From the NCBI RefSeq assembly GCF_016587375.1, contig NZ_BNJG01000002.1, positions 1,922,001 through 1,986,000 of the forward strand: a stretch of DNA of 64,000 nucleotides. Direction: 5' to 3'. The stretch comes from Ktedonobacter robiniae. GTDB taxonomy: Bacteria; Chloroflexota; Ktedonobacteria; Ktedonobacterales; Ktedonobacteraceae. A model generated the notes under the pieces. It did not search any database. It saw nothing but the letters and a program-made list of their open reading frames with translations, and was not told the DNA's origin. A program made the position numbers and the translations under genes. Below are positions 1-9,512 of this stretch, one piece after another. How positions within the stretch are numbered: position 1 is the first letter of the stretch; each line of letters starts with the position of its first letter.

Positions 1-101
1 CTTTCGCTCGCCAGATTTCATCAGAGGTACACACTCATATGACATGTTGGAAGGAGAAAGTGTGACCGATAGCAAATACCCATTGTTATCACGCCTCCTG
101 A

Positions 102-525
102 ATCGAGACCATTCCAGTTAAACAAGGGCAACAGAAGCAGCGCGCCCATTTTGAGCAACAAGGTCAGGCGATCAATGAAAAGGTCCGCCTCTATGTGAGC
201 GTTGGCAAAGCGCTGATTGCTGCCAAAGAGCAGGCCACTGACCCCTATCAGGCATTGGAAGCGGTTGTTCCCTGGGAACGATTTGTCGCCTCTGTCGAAG
301 AGGCCGGAACGCTTGCTCGTCCGCGTGATCCGGATTATCTGGATTTACTCTATGATTCGTACTCCCAGATCCGTAAATACTCCCCGGCCTTGCTGGAAAC
401 GTTTACCTTTCATGCCTTGTCCTCCCTGCAACCGCTGGTTGAGGCCCTGGATCTCATACGCGGCCTGGGACGAAAACAGGTGCCAGATGATGCCCCAACC
501 GCCTTTGTCAAACCCCATTTTATCG
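102..525 (+). pseudogene. Tn3-family transposase (TnpA) internal fragment
   Basis: An open frame running from about 102 (after a TGA at 99-101) matches the middle of Tn3-family DDE transposases, with the motifs VPWERFVASVEEA and VPDDAPTAFVKP that lie before the catalytic core in full-length TnpA. Similarity stops after about position 525, and the rest of the frame up to 788 looks like noise. No start codon or ribosome site fits a real gene, and the N-terminal third and catalytic domain are missing. It is a dead remnant. A second Tn3 fragment, from the C-terminal end of the same protein type, lies at 8021-8290 on the same strand and in the right order, so this may be one transposase that was split by the intervening DNA. 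Confidence 0.75.
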
Positions 526-959
526 CATCCGTTCCTCATCACCAAACGAGTCGAAGAGCCGGATATGCTTCACAAAAGCGGCCTACATGGGGGGTAAAAT
601 CACACTTTCATCTGCGCGAGCCGCAAATGCAATACGAGGGTCGAACAGTGAACGCGAGGAGGTGTTCATCGAGCAAACGAGGCGATGCCTCGTTCACCCG
701 CTCACGCAGGACGACCAGACCGATAGTGAGCGCGCGATCGTTCTGCCAGATGCAGCGCGAGCTGCCCCAGTCTCCACATGGTGCGTGAACGCGCCGAGGA
801 GGTGAAAAGGAGTTTCCAGGTGGCCTGCGCGGAGGATGGTGGAACAGACTGATGGCGTCGTGGGCCTTGAGGTTTCATCCCCACCCTGCTATACTTGATG
901 TTAGGGAACTGCTCAGAGCATCCCTAACATCTCCCACCTTTCTCGCGGAGGGTTGTCAC
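526..959. other. intergenic, no gene recognised
   Basis: Short frames exist on both strands but none resembles a known family or has a convincing ribosome binding site. It separates the Tn3 remnant from the regulator gene that starts at 960. Confidence 0.5.
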
Positions 960-1366
960 ATGGAGAAGGCATCATCACCCATTGGAACGGTTTGCAACGG
1001 CTGTTTGGTATACGAGCAGCAGGGCCAGCACCTGGTCGTACTGCTCGATACCCCGTCCTGGTATGCCTGGCTGGAAATGGCCACCACTTTCACCTTTACC
1101 TGTGAAGAGGGAACCTTTACCGCGCACAAGGCGCGGGCTGGCAATCGGCGGGGTGGGTGGTACTGGCGAGCCTATCGTCGCAAGCGCGGACGACTCGCGC
1201 GCTGTTACCTGGGCGTCTCCAGCAATCTCACGTTCACGAAACTGTGGGAGGCGGCCCGCCGCTTAGCGGGAGAGGCTGAGGATACGCCACCTCTTGTGCC
1301 GGTTCCCATCTCACCTCGAGGACGAACATCGAAGGTGATCCTCCAGAGCACCATCACTCCCCGCGT
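960..1366 (+). pseudogene. N-terminal module of the MalT-like regulator, cut off by a frameshift
   Basis: ATG at 960 follows GGAGG at a good distance. The protein has the compact beta-rich module (LDTPSWYAWLEMATTF, then YRRKRGRLARCYLG) that often precedes MalT/LuxR ATPases in this bacterial group. In other such proteins this module runs straight into an 'RLPxxHVxRPRLL' linker. Here the linker is in another frame: ...ITPR is read in this frame and LPMQHVARPRLL in the frame of the next gene. The change happens at about 1361-1366, where CGCG looks like a duplicated CG dinucleotide. The most likely reading is one gene, 960-4057, broken by a 2-base insertion. Alternatively the two parts are made separately. 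Confidence 0.6.
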
Positions 1367-1372
1367 CTGCCA

Positions 1373-4057
1373 ATGCAGCATGTGGCGCGCCCCCGCCTGC
1401 TCACGCTCTTGGAGCAGGGTCTGCGAGGACCAGTGACGCTGGTCTCGGCTCCTGCTGGCTCTGGCAAAACCACGCTGCTGGCCGAATGGGCTGCCACGGC
1501 TATGAAGCCGGTGGCCTGGCTTTCCTGCGAGGAGGCAGAGAACGACCCGGCGCGCTTCCTCTCCTCGCTCACCGCGGCTCTGGCGCGCGTCGATGCGCGC
1601 CTGGACATCGCGGCTCAGACTGAGCGCCCCTGGCATCCCCCCGAGCACGAACAGGTGCTGACTCGCCTCCTTAACGACCTTGAGCGTGTACTCCAGCACG
1701 ACACTGTCTTAATCCTGGATGACGTTCACGCGCTCACGACCGAGGCAAGTCAGGCCCTCTTGCTCTTTCTGTTGAACCACCTCCCCTCGCGTCTGCACCT
1801 GCTGATCAGCACGCGGGTAGATCCGCCAAGGCTCGCACGCTTGCGGGCGTGTAATCAGATCGCTGAACTGCGCAGTCAGGAGCTGGAGTTTCTGTCCGCG
1901 GAAGTCAAGGTGTTTGCGCAGGCGATGGGACTCTCGCTCGGCTCCGAGGCGATCCGTCTGCTCGAAGAGCGGACCGAGGGCTGGATTGCCGGGATTCAAT
2001 TGCTCACACTCGCCCTGCGCGGGCACAACGACGCTACAGAAGTGCTCCGGAAAATAGGCATGGCCCCTCGCTTCCTCCTGGACTACGTGCGTGAAGAAAT
2101 CTTGTTCCAGCAACCTCCTGAGATGCAGCGCTTTTTGCTCCAAACAAGCGTGCTGGAGCGCCTCACCGGGCCGCTTTGCGAGAGCGTGACCGCAGAGAGT
2201 GGTGGACAGCAGAAGCTGGCAAGCCTGCTCCAGGCAAATCTCTTTGTCAGTGCACTCGATGACACCGATACCTGGTATCGCTACCATCCGCTCTTCGCCG
2301 AAACGCTGCGCACCCTGCTCCAGCAACAGGAGCCAGCGCTGGTGCCGGAACTGTGTCGTCGAGCCAGTCGCTGGTATGAACAGCATGGGTGGGCAGAGGA
2401 GGCCTGTGAGTATGCGTATCGAGCTTCAGACCTGCCTCACGCAGCACACCTGCTGGCGGAGTTGGTGCCATCTTTCGTGGAACAGGGAAAGCTTGTGCGC
2501 CTGAGCCGCTGGCTGGATCGGCTTCCGCAGGAGGTCATCGCGGCCTCGGTGTATCTCTCCCTTGCCTTGATCTGGACCCAGCCCCTACGCACGTCGCAGC
2601 CGCCTGACCCAGAAGGGGTCATCAAGCACCTCACAGCGCTGCTCAAGACGCATGAAAAGGACGATCCCGAGGCACAGGCAGAATTGCAACGAGAGCTGGC
2701 GCTGCAACAGGCAACGCAGGCGCTGGCCCGAGGGGATATCCCGCAGGCGCTTTCCCGCGCTGCGGAGATGACGCGTTCGCTCACGGGACCTGAGACAACC
2801 TGGAGTCGGTTTACCCTCTGGCGCCAGCGCGTGCTCCTTGGGGCTGCCTATCACGTCAGTGGGGATCTCCTGGCCTCGGAGCAGACCTTGCGGCAAGCCT
2901 TGCCTGCTGGCGGACCCAGCCCCAATTTCGTGGTCATTGCCAGTCTCGATGAGCTGTACGAGGAGCTGGGGCGATTACGCGAACTGGGGAGGCTCTATGA
3001 GGACTTGTTCCGCACGCTCGCCTGGCACCACCATCTCCCGTCCCTGGCTCTCTCCATGGCGCATCAGCGCTATGGAGTCCTGTTGTATGAGTGGAATCGC
3101 TTGCAAGAAGCGGAGTCCTTTGCGCAGCAATCCCTCGAACTGGTTCCACACCTGGATCTTGCTCGCCCCAGCCCTTGGCTGACACTGCTCGGGCTCGGAG
3201 TCCTGGCGCGTGTGGCCCTGGCGCAAGGCAACAGTGAGCGGGCCAGGCAGCTCCTGGAGAGCGAAGCGTTTGACGTGGCGCAGTTTCCAGTTCCCCAGGC
3301 GAGCAAAGACGTGTTGATCTTGCTTCCGGTCCGCCTTGCCCTGCGCTGCGGGCAGCTTGATCCTGCCTTGCAGTGGGCCTCGACCTGCGGGTTACATTCT
3401 GACGATCCGCTCACGAGCCCCCTGGGGAAGGGTCGCTATGCGGGCTATGTCACGTTGGCGCGGGTTTTGATCGCACGTGGACGAGGCCACCCGAATGCCC
3501 TGGCGCTCTCTCAAGCACAGATTCTGTTGGACCATCTGCTGGAGATCTCTGTCGGGACAGGCGCTCATGGTCGGCTCATCGAGATCCAGATGCTGCGCGC
3601 GCTAGCGCTGCACGCCCAGGGCAAGTCCAGGCAGGCGCTAGCCACCCTGGGACCCATCCTCGCTCAAGCCGAGCCAGAAGGGTATCTGCGCCTATTTGCC
3701 GATGAAGGCGAGGTGATGGCGCACCTGCTCGCGTTGATTGCCTCCTTTACCACTGCCTCGCCTGACTACCTTCAGCGCATCCAGGCGGCGATCGTGCCCG
3801 TCTGGCAGGCCCAGCCCGATGCCGCGACGCAACCAGCACCACGCTCGACGCTCTATGAGCCGCTGAGTGCACGGGAGTGGGACGTCTTGCAACTGGTGGC
3901 CGAGGGCCTCTCCAACCAGCAGATCGCCGAGCACCTGGTGCTCAGCCTGTACACCGTCAAACTCCATGTCAAGCATCTCCTGGCGAAACTGGGCGCCACC
4001 AATCGCACCCAGGCCGTGGTCCGTGCGCGTGCGTTGCACATCCTCCCTTCCTCGTGA
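1373..4057 (+). CDS. LuxR-family (MalT-like) ATP-dependent transcriptional activator
   Basis: A protein of 894 residues with the STAND/MalT layout. An NTPase domain carries Walker A APAGSGKTT (about residues 26-34) and Walker B VLILDDVH (about 112-119). A long helical, TPR-like sensor region follows. A C-terminal LuxR helix-turn-helix (about 830-890) reads LSAREWDVLQLVAEGLSNQQ then TVKLHVKHLLAKL. Such proteins bind an inducer and ATP, oligomerise and activate promoters. The ATG at 1373 lacks a strong ribosome site and sits inside the linker, so the natural start is probably 960 (see the upstream fragment). It lies upstream of the DUF1214/DUF1254 pair and the ABC exporter on the same strand and might control them, which is inference only. 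Confidence 0.85.
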   Translation: MQHVARPRLLTLLEQGLRGPVTLVSAPAGSGKTTLLAEWAATAMKPVAWLSCEEAENDPARFLSSLTAALARVDARLDIAAQTERPWHPPEHEQVLTRLLNDLERVLQHDTVLILDDVHALTTEASQALLLFLLNHLPSRLHLLISTRVDPPRLARLRACNQIAELRSQELEFLSAEVKVFAQAMGLSLGSEAIRLLEERTEGWIAGIQLLTLALRGHNDATEVLRKIGMAPRFLLDYVREEILFQQPPEMQRFLLQTSVLERLTGPLCESVTAESGGQQKLASLLQANLFVSALDDTDTWYRYHPLFAETLRTLLQQQEPALVPELCRRASRWYEQHGWAEEACEYAYRASDLPHAAHLLAELVPSFVEQGKLVRLSRWLDRLPQEVIAASVYLSLALIWTQPLRTSQPPDPEGVIKHLTALLKTHEKDDPEAQAELQRELALQQATQALARGDIPQALSRAAEMTRSLTGPETTWSRFTLWRQRVLLGAAYHVSGDLLASEQTLRQALPAGGPSPNFVVIASLDELYEELGRLRELGRLYEDLFRTLAWHHHLPSLALSMAHQRYGVLLYEWNRLQEAESFAQQSLELVPHLDLARPSPWLTLLGLGVLARVALAQGNSERARQLLESEAFDVAQFPVPQASKDVLILLPVRLALRCGQLDPALQWASTCGLHSDDPLTSPLGKGRYAGYVTLARVLIARGRGHPNALALSQAQILLDHLLEISVGTGAHGRLIEIQMLRALALHAQGKSRQALATLGPILAQAEPEGYLRLFADEGEVMAHLLALIASFTTASPDYLQRIQAAIVPVWQAQPDAATQPAPRSTLYEPLSAREWDVLQLVAEGLSNQQIAEHLVLSLYTVKLHVKHLLAKLGATNRTQAVVRARALHILPSS

Positions 4058-4199
4058 GGAGGACATGATCCCCACGAAATACCTCTTTCGAGGGAAGACA
4101 GCCTGGCTGTTTTGCGGTAGATTCCTCAACAGAAGGTGCATAACAATATGTTATATCTCCTGTTGCAACCAGCAATAGACATGGGGGAAAGGAATTCCT

Positions 4200-5351
4200 A
4201 TGCAAGAACAAGGTATGGCGCGCCGGGGAGGCGCCGCGTTCATCTGGAAATGGGGAGCGATCTGTGGGGCCGTGCTGGGCGCGATCCAGATCATCATCTC
4301 GCTGCTCTCCCCTGGATCGCTCAAGACAATCATTGACGTTCTCGTGTGGCTGGTCGCGTTTTTCGTGATCGGCCTGTTCGCCGCTCGCCAGACCGGCAGG
4401 GTTACGACCGGCGCGCTGGTTGGACTGGTCGCGGGTCTGATCGGTGGCCTGATCGCGGTGATCTTTGCCATTGTGCAAATCGCGACCAATGGGCAGGTCA
4501 CGCAGGCCCTCAATCGAGCCGGGCAGCGTGGCGGGAGTCTCTCGCCAGGTGTATTACACGCGATCGTCGTCGTCCTCATCGCTCTCAGCCTGATCGTGAC
4601 CATCGCCTTAGAGCTCGGTCTGGGAGTGGGCCTCGGCGCTCTGGGAGGTCTGGTTGGACGGCGTCTTGCCAGGCCAGCCACATCCACCCCCGTTGTCGAT
4701 CCGGGATGGACCCCACCGTCCCCTCCCTTGCCTCGTTCACCGGCCAGATATCGAGCCTGGGCTTCCCTCCTGAACCTCGCGTTCGCGGTGCTGGGGATTC
4801 TCACGGGAGCAGTGCTGGCCATTCTCACGGCCGGTCTTCTCATTAACGCCCAGGCCAATGCCATGCAAACGACGACCAATGGCTGGAATATCAGCTTGCA
4901 ATGTGGCAAGGCCAGCAATGGCATCCTTCTGCAAGCCGCCTGCGCCCAGACCCTCCCTATGGTCAACCTGCCGCAAGAGGCGGTGTACTGGACGGCGACG
5001 GTGGATGGGGCGGGTCAGACGCTCACTGGAGGGCATGACTACCGCCTGTACTTCCCACCGGGAGGGACGCCGCCCAACCAGGCCTTCTGGTCGCTGACCA
5101 TGACCAACACGCAGGGCCAGATGGTGGCCAATCCGAGCAACCGCTACAGCGTCGGTGACCGGTCAGGCCTGGTGCCCAACACCGATGGCTCCATTGACAT
5201 CTACATCCAGCAGGCCGCCCCGGCGGGGCACGAAGCAAACTGGCTTCCGGCCCCCGGCGGGTACTTCAAGCTCTGGCTCCGGGTCTATCAGCCCGGCGCG
5301 GCTATCCTCAGTGGCGCGTACCACGTGCCGCCTATCGTGGAGGTGCACTAA
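4200..5351 (+). CDS. membrane protein with C-terminal DUF1214 domain
   Basis: A 383-residue protein. About five hydrophobic segments (near residues 14-37, 43-63, 69-95, 116-150 and 188-215) are followed by a soluble C-terminal domain with the DUF1214 signature: YRLYFPPGG, FWSLTMTNTQGQM, a YSVGDR region and IYIQQ. DUF1214 normally sits behind DUF1254 in a single polypeptide of unknown function. Here the two domains are in separate adjacent membrane proteins, in reversed order. ATG at 4200 follows GGGGGAAAGGAATTCCT. The stop codon overlaps the next start (TAATG), which suggests translational coupling. The biochemical role is unknown. Confidence 0.8.
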   Translation: MQEQGMARRGGAAFIWKWGAICGAVLGAIQIIISLLSPGSLKTIIDVLVWLVAFFVIGLFAARQTGRVTTGALVGLVAGLIGGLIAVIFAIVQIATNGQVTQALNRAGQRGGSLSPGVLHAIVVVLIALSLIVTIALELGLGVGLGALGGLVGRRLARPATSTPVVDPGWTPPSPPLPRSPARYRAWASLLNLAFAVLGILTGAVLAILTAGLLINAQANAMQTTTNGWNISLQCGKASNGILLQAACAQTLPMVNLPQEAVYWTATVDGAGQTLTGGHDYRLYFPPGGTPPNQAFWSLTMTNTQGQMVANPSNRYSVGDRSGLVPNTDGSIDIYIQQAAPAGHEANWLPAPGGYFKLWLRVYQPGAAILSGAYHVPPIVEVH

Positions 5352-6024
5352 TGGCGAACATGGGAAACCAGGAACCGAACAACCAGGAGAGCGCGGCTGC
5401 GTTCAGCTTCTCGCAGACCTCGCAGACTCGGACGAGAAGCTGGTGGAAGGTCCCCCTGCTCACCTTCGCCGTGACCGCCCTGGTCGTGTGGGGAGTCGGC
5501 GCCTTCGCTTACCCCTACCTCTATACGCGTCTCATCTACAACGGGTTGGAGAACGCGGTCGTCCAGCACGGCATAAGCCCAGGCAGTTCCTCTGGCATTC
5601 CCATCAATACGCTCTATACGATGCCCACCCTTGCTTCCCCCTCGCAGTCCAACGCCCTGGGAGCACCGGGAACCACGACACGCTCTACACTGGGGGCTGG
5701 CTCGATCTGAGCACGGGGCCGGAGGTGTTGCACGTGCCGGACATGGCTGGCCGCTATTACAGCGTCCAGTTGACGGACTCGTGGGGAACAGACTTCGCCT
5801 ATGTTGGCCGACGCACCACGGGTACTCAGGCCGGTAACTATCTCATAAGCGGACCGGGCTGGCAGGGAAAGGTGCCGGATGGGGTGAAGCAGATCGTCTC
5901 ACCGGACAACAAGGTGTTGCTGATCGGACGCACGCTCGTGGAAAGTGACAGCGACCTCGCCACGGCCTATGGGCTGGCGAAGCAGATCCAGCTCACACCG
6001 CTAAGCCAGTGGCAACCCAGCTAA
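5351..6024 (+). pseudogene. membrane-anchored DUF1254 protein, frameshifted
   Basis: The ATG at 5351 overlaps the upstream stop. The first 100 or so residues contain one membrane anchor (WKVPLLTFAVTALVVWGVGAF) and the beginning of DUF1254. The characteristic DUF1254 core (DTLYTGGWLDLS, VLHVPDMAGRYYSVQL, WGTDFAYVG) continues in another frame to 6024. The two frames meet at the GGG at 5668-5670; one additional G would join them into a protein of about 224 residues. It is therefore either a one-base deletion in the genome or a homopolymer sequencing error. It would work with the DUF1214 protein encoded just upstream. Confidence 0.75.
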
Positions 6025-6070
6025 TAGCACGCTAGTGGCCCGCCTTTTTGAAAGAGTGAAGGATGAACTG

Positions 6071-7018
6071 ATGAACGCGATCGAAACCAACCAATTAACC
6101 CGTGCCTTCGGCAGCCTGGTGGCTGTGGACAACCTGACACTTGCCATTCCAGAGGGAACCGTCTTTGGTTTCCTGGGGCCGAATGGCGCGGGCAAAACGA
6201 CCACCGTGCGTCTGCTCTCGGCCTTGATTGCCCCCACGCGCGGCAGCGCTACGGTGGCGGGACATCGCCTGGGCGAGCACAACGAAGCCATTCGGCAAGC
6301 CGTCGGCATCCTCACCGAGACGCCGGGCTTGTATGACCGCCTCAGCGCCTGGCAGAACTTGCTGTTTTTTGCGGAGATGTATGATCTCCCAGCTTCGCGC
6401 GCCAGAAGCACGGTCGAACATTATCTGCATCTGCTCGACCTCTGGGAGCGCCGCAACGACAAGGTCGGTGGCTTCTCGAAAGGCATGCGGCAGAAACTGG
6501 CGATTGCCCGCGCTTTGCTGCATGAACCACAAGTGATCTTTCTGGATGAGCCAACGGCTGGCCTTGATCCAGAAGCCGCTCGGGTGGTGCGCGACTTCAT
6601 CAAGGCATTACGGGCCGAGGGGAGGACCATCTTTCTCACCACGCATAATCTGCCCGAGGCTGATGAACTCTGCGATCTCATTGGGGTGTTTCGCACGCAG
6701 CTCCTGCGCCTGGGCACCCCAGCGCAGTTACGTGCTGGCATGTTTGGATCGGGCACCCAGGTGCATGTCGTCGGAGACGCAGCGCGCTGGCTTGAAACCG
6801 TTCGTACCCTGTCCTTTGTTCAGGATGCAACAGCCTCCGAGAGTACCCTCTCCGTCAGTCTCGCATATCCCGATGAGCAGAATCCTGCGTTGGTGCGCGC
6901 CCTCGTGGAGGCAGGCGCCCCCATCCGCGCGCTAGAACCAACCTCACATTCCCTCGAGGAGGTGTACCTGGAACTGGTGGAGAGTGAGCGCAAAGCGGCG
7001 GCTGTCGCCACGAAGTAA
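6071..7018 (+). CDS. ABC transporter ATP-binding protein (ABC-2 exporter type)
   Basis: A 315-residue ABC ATPase of the DrrA/CcmA type. Visible motifs are Walker A GPNGAGKTT, signature FSKGMRQKL, Walker B VIFLDEPTAGLD and the switch histidine in FLTTHNL. The C-terminal extension of about 90 residues ends with SLEEVYLELV, usual for exporters of this type. ATG at 6071 is preferred because AAGGA precedes it; a GTG at 6035 has no ribosome site. It is followed 15 bp later by its permease, so the two probably form one exporter with the ATPase on the cytoplasmic side. The substrate is unknown. Confidence 0.9.
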   Translation: MNAIETNQLTRAFGSLVAVDNLTLAIPEGTVFGFLGPNGAGKTTTVRLLSALIAPTRGSATVAGHRLGEHNEAIRQAVGILTETPGLYDRLSAWQNLLFFAEMYDLPASRARSTVEHYLHLLDLWERRNDKVGGFSKGMRQKLAIARALLHEPQVIFLDEPTAGLDPEAARVVRDFIKALRAEGRTIFLTTHNLPEADELCDLIGVFRTQLLRLGTPAQLRAGMFGSGTQVHVVGDAARWLETVRTLSFVQDATASESTLSVSLAYPDEQNPALVRALVEAGAPIRALEPTSHSLEEVYLELVESERKAAAVATK

Positions 7019-7033
7019 GAAGGAGCTTCAAAT

Positions 7034-7798
7034 ATGCACAAAGTCTTGGTCATTCTGCGCAAAGAGTTTCTTGAGATCGTTCAGCAGCGTATTCTCCTGT
7101 TCAGTATTCTGCTGCCTCCGCTGCTGTTTATCGTGCTTCCCCTCTTTTTCCTGCAACTGGGCGGCAATGGGTCGAGAGCCAGTTCGCTGCACGTCCCATC
7201 CCTTCAGGGGTTGACCCTCCACGAGTACACGCAGGGACTGGTGGGAACGGAGTTCTCCAACATCTTTATCCTGCTATCGATGCTCGTGCCCAGTACGATT
7301 GCGGCCTACAGCATCATTGGCGAGAAGAACAGTCGCACGCTGGAACCGCTGTTGGCAACGCCGGTGCGCCGATGGCAATTGTTGGCGGGCAAAATGCTGG
7401 CCGCGTTGTTGCCGGCAGTGCTGGTCACCTGGGTGAGTGGGGGCCTGTTCATCGCTGAATTAGCGATCTTGACCGATGCGAATGTCGTCTCCCACGTGGT
7501 CACCGGAGGCTGGCTCATCCTCTTCCTCGCCAGTACACCGCTCTTAGGGCTGATCGCAGTGGCCGTCATGACGGCCATTTCGTCGCGGGTCAACGATACC
7601 CGCACGGCGCAACAACTCTCGATATGGGCGGTGGTGCCAATCCTGGGGATCATTCTCGGCGAACTCTCCGGCCAGTTTGAACTCACTGTCCTCGTGGCGG
7701 TCATTACTACTGTGATCCTGATCCCGCTCGCAATCCTCTTGACCTGGGGATCTGCCCAACTGTTTCAGCGCGAAACCATTCTGACCCGCTGGAAGTAG
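7034..7798 (+). CDS. ABC-2 type transporter permease
   Basis: A 254-residue membrane protein. It opens with a cytoplasmic RKEFLEIVQQR motif and a first membrane helix, followed by an extracytoplasmic loop and about five more helices. EKNSRTLEPLLATPV is the coupling element typical of ABC-2 permeases with its E(R/N)xxxTLExLLxTP pattern. AGGAG lies upstream of the ATG at 7034. It is the natural partner of the ATPase encoded 15 bp upstream; two copies of each would make the exporter. Downstream lies degraded Tn3 sequence, so the operon ends here. Confidence 0.88.
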   Translation: MHKVLVILRKEFLEIVQQRILLFSILLPPLLFIVLPLFFLQLGGNGSRASSLHVPSLQGLTLHEYTQGLVGTEFSNIFILLSMLVPSTIAAYSIIGEKNSRTLEPLLATPVRRWQLLAGKMLAALLPAVLVTWVSGGLFIAELAILTDANVVSHVVTGGWLILFLASTPLLGLIAVAVMTAISSRVNDTRTAQQLSIWAVVPILGIILGELSGQFELTVLVAVITTVILIPLAILLTWGSAQLFQRETILTRWK

Positions 7799-8020
7799 GG
7801 ACGTGTGACAGGGGTCAGCATACCCAGGAGCAAGATTGGATAGGCTGACCCTTTCCATGTCCTATGCCGGCGCTTGCGCAGGCCGCTCCACGACGCCTCG
7901 TGTTTCGTCTGGACCGTTCAAATGCTCCAAACCGGACATCCCTGCGAGCCAGGAACGTTGTGCGAAATGACCCGTCCCGAAAGTATCTCGACATGACGCT
8001 GGTTTCTCGCACGCGCAGAC

Positions 8021-8290
8021 GTGGTGAACAGGCCATGGGGGGAGAGTGGTGGAGCACTGACCTCCGGAATAGTATTGCCGTCTGGAATACGCGCTACATG
8101 GATGTGGCACTCAATCACCTGTAAGCCAGCGGGTATCCAGTCCAGGACAGTGATCTGGAACACCTCTTACCGATTATCTCGGCCCATATCAACCTGCATG
8201 GCTCACATCACCTGGATTTGCAGACCACCAAAAAGCGGAACGGGCAACAGCGCCTCTTACGGACAACATCTCCGCTGTTCTCACGAGGCC
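8021..8290 (+). pseudogene. Tn3-family transposase C-terminal fragment
   Basis: One frame reads NSIAVWNTRYMDVALNHL, then a TAA at about 8122, then GYPVQDSDLEHLLP and AHINLHG. This is the extreme C-terminal region of Tn3-type TnpA (compare VVWNTVYM and HINxxGKY in family members). A stop codon, a missing start and loss of the catalytic part show that it is dead. It matches the fragment at 102-525 in strand and order, with roughly 400 residues of TnpA missing between them. Confidence 0.72.
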
Positions 8291-8492
8291 GACGAAAGGC
8301 CAAAGCGCTTGTGGATATCTCACACTCCTGGGCTTGTTGAGGGCTTAGCGTTGTAAATTTCTCCGGCGGGCCTAAGAGGCCATGATTGTCCATTTCTCCG
8401 AAAATGACGTTCCTTTTTTGAAGATTTGCTCATTTCTTTGCATGTATGATACGCTTCCCTCAAACACTGATTAGACAAAGAGGTAATTCCTA

Positions 8493-9512
8493 ATGGACCC
8501 GCAGCAACATCCACGCCTGCTGATGTGGATACAGGACAATCCTTCTGACCCTGACCGCCCCTCTCTCAACAATCCAGATGTACAGCGTCTTGTCGCTGCT
8601 ATCAGCCCAGATTCATGTGCTACCGATCTCGGGGGAACAATGAGTCTCAATGTGAAGCTTGATGCAGATGAGAGCGTCCTTCGTGTTCACCAGCCATTTG
8701 TCTAGCGCCAACGGCTGATGGCTGTCCAGCAAGTGCGGCATATGCTCTTGAAGCATGGGTGTATGGTTCCTGTTGCCTTGCCCTGGCGCGGCTCGACCGT
8801 TATTCGCTGCGGACGAAGATGGGCAGAACTAGAGCGATACATTCCCCACCAGAAGCCTGAACCGACATTCAATTCCTACCTCTGGCTCTTTGAGTCTATG
8901 GGGACATTACACCGAGTATTGGCGGCATATGAGGGAAGCGTTCCTCGATCTCTCGCGGCAACCTATGGGCCACCAGATACGCTACGACGCTGGCTCTCCG
9001 TTACCCAGGCGGCTGTTCAGAGCGATGATGAGGCGACTTCGGTTGCCCTGCTCTTACGTTGGCTGGTGAATCAACTGCGCCAGCAATGGCTCCCAGCATC
9101 ACGACTGCCACAGCAATTTATTCATGGAGATGTCCGTCTGGGAAACGTCTGCCAGGACAACCAGGGCCAAACGATTTACTTCGACTTCGGTTTTCTGGCG
9201 TACCGGCCACGGGTTCACGGTTTGGCCTACGCTCTGGCGTTTATGGTGCTTGCTCTCGATCTGCATCAAACTCCGGCGGAATTTGCCTGGGAAAGTGTCA
9301 CATGGCTGGTTGAAGCCTATGAGGATGCTGCATACTGGCGTCTTACCGAGGAGGAGAGAAGAGCTCTGGTTCCTTACACGGCTGCCGTGCCGCTCTTTGC
9401 AGCGGCCCTTGATGGATTTTCCAATGATCCTGTTAGCCAGTTACTGAGTCGGCTCCCCTTTCTTCGACTGAGTGAGTGGCTCCTAGCACATCCAGAAGCA
9501 ATGCGAAGATAG
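8493..9512 (+). pseudogene. aminoglycoside phosphotransferase-like protein with an in-frame amber codon
   Basis: Two consecutive open stretches, 8493-8702 and 8706-9512, are in the same frame and separated only by TAG at 8703-8705. The first has the N-lobe strands (GGTMSLNVKLDADESVLRVHQ). The second has the rest of the kinase-like fold with catalytic HGDVRLGN and metal-binding YFDFG motifs. Read through, the protein would be about 339 residues, typical for APH-family small-molecule kinases. ATG at 8493 follows AGAGGTAATTCCTA. A C-to-T change of CAG, or loss of another codon, would explain the stop. The second piece could in theory start at 8718 but lacks part of the N-lobe. Confidence 0.75.

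Noticed and set aside
63..120. GTG-started 18-codon frame behind GGAAGGAG at the left edge
   Set aside because: Too short and without any recognisable feature, although the ribosome-like site is good.
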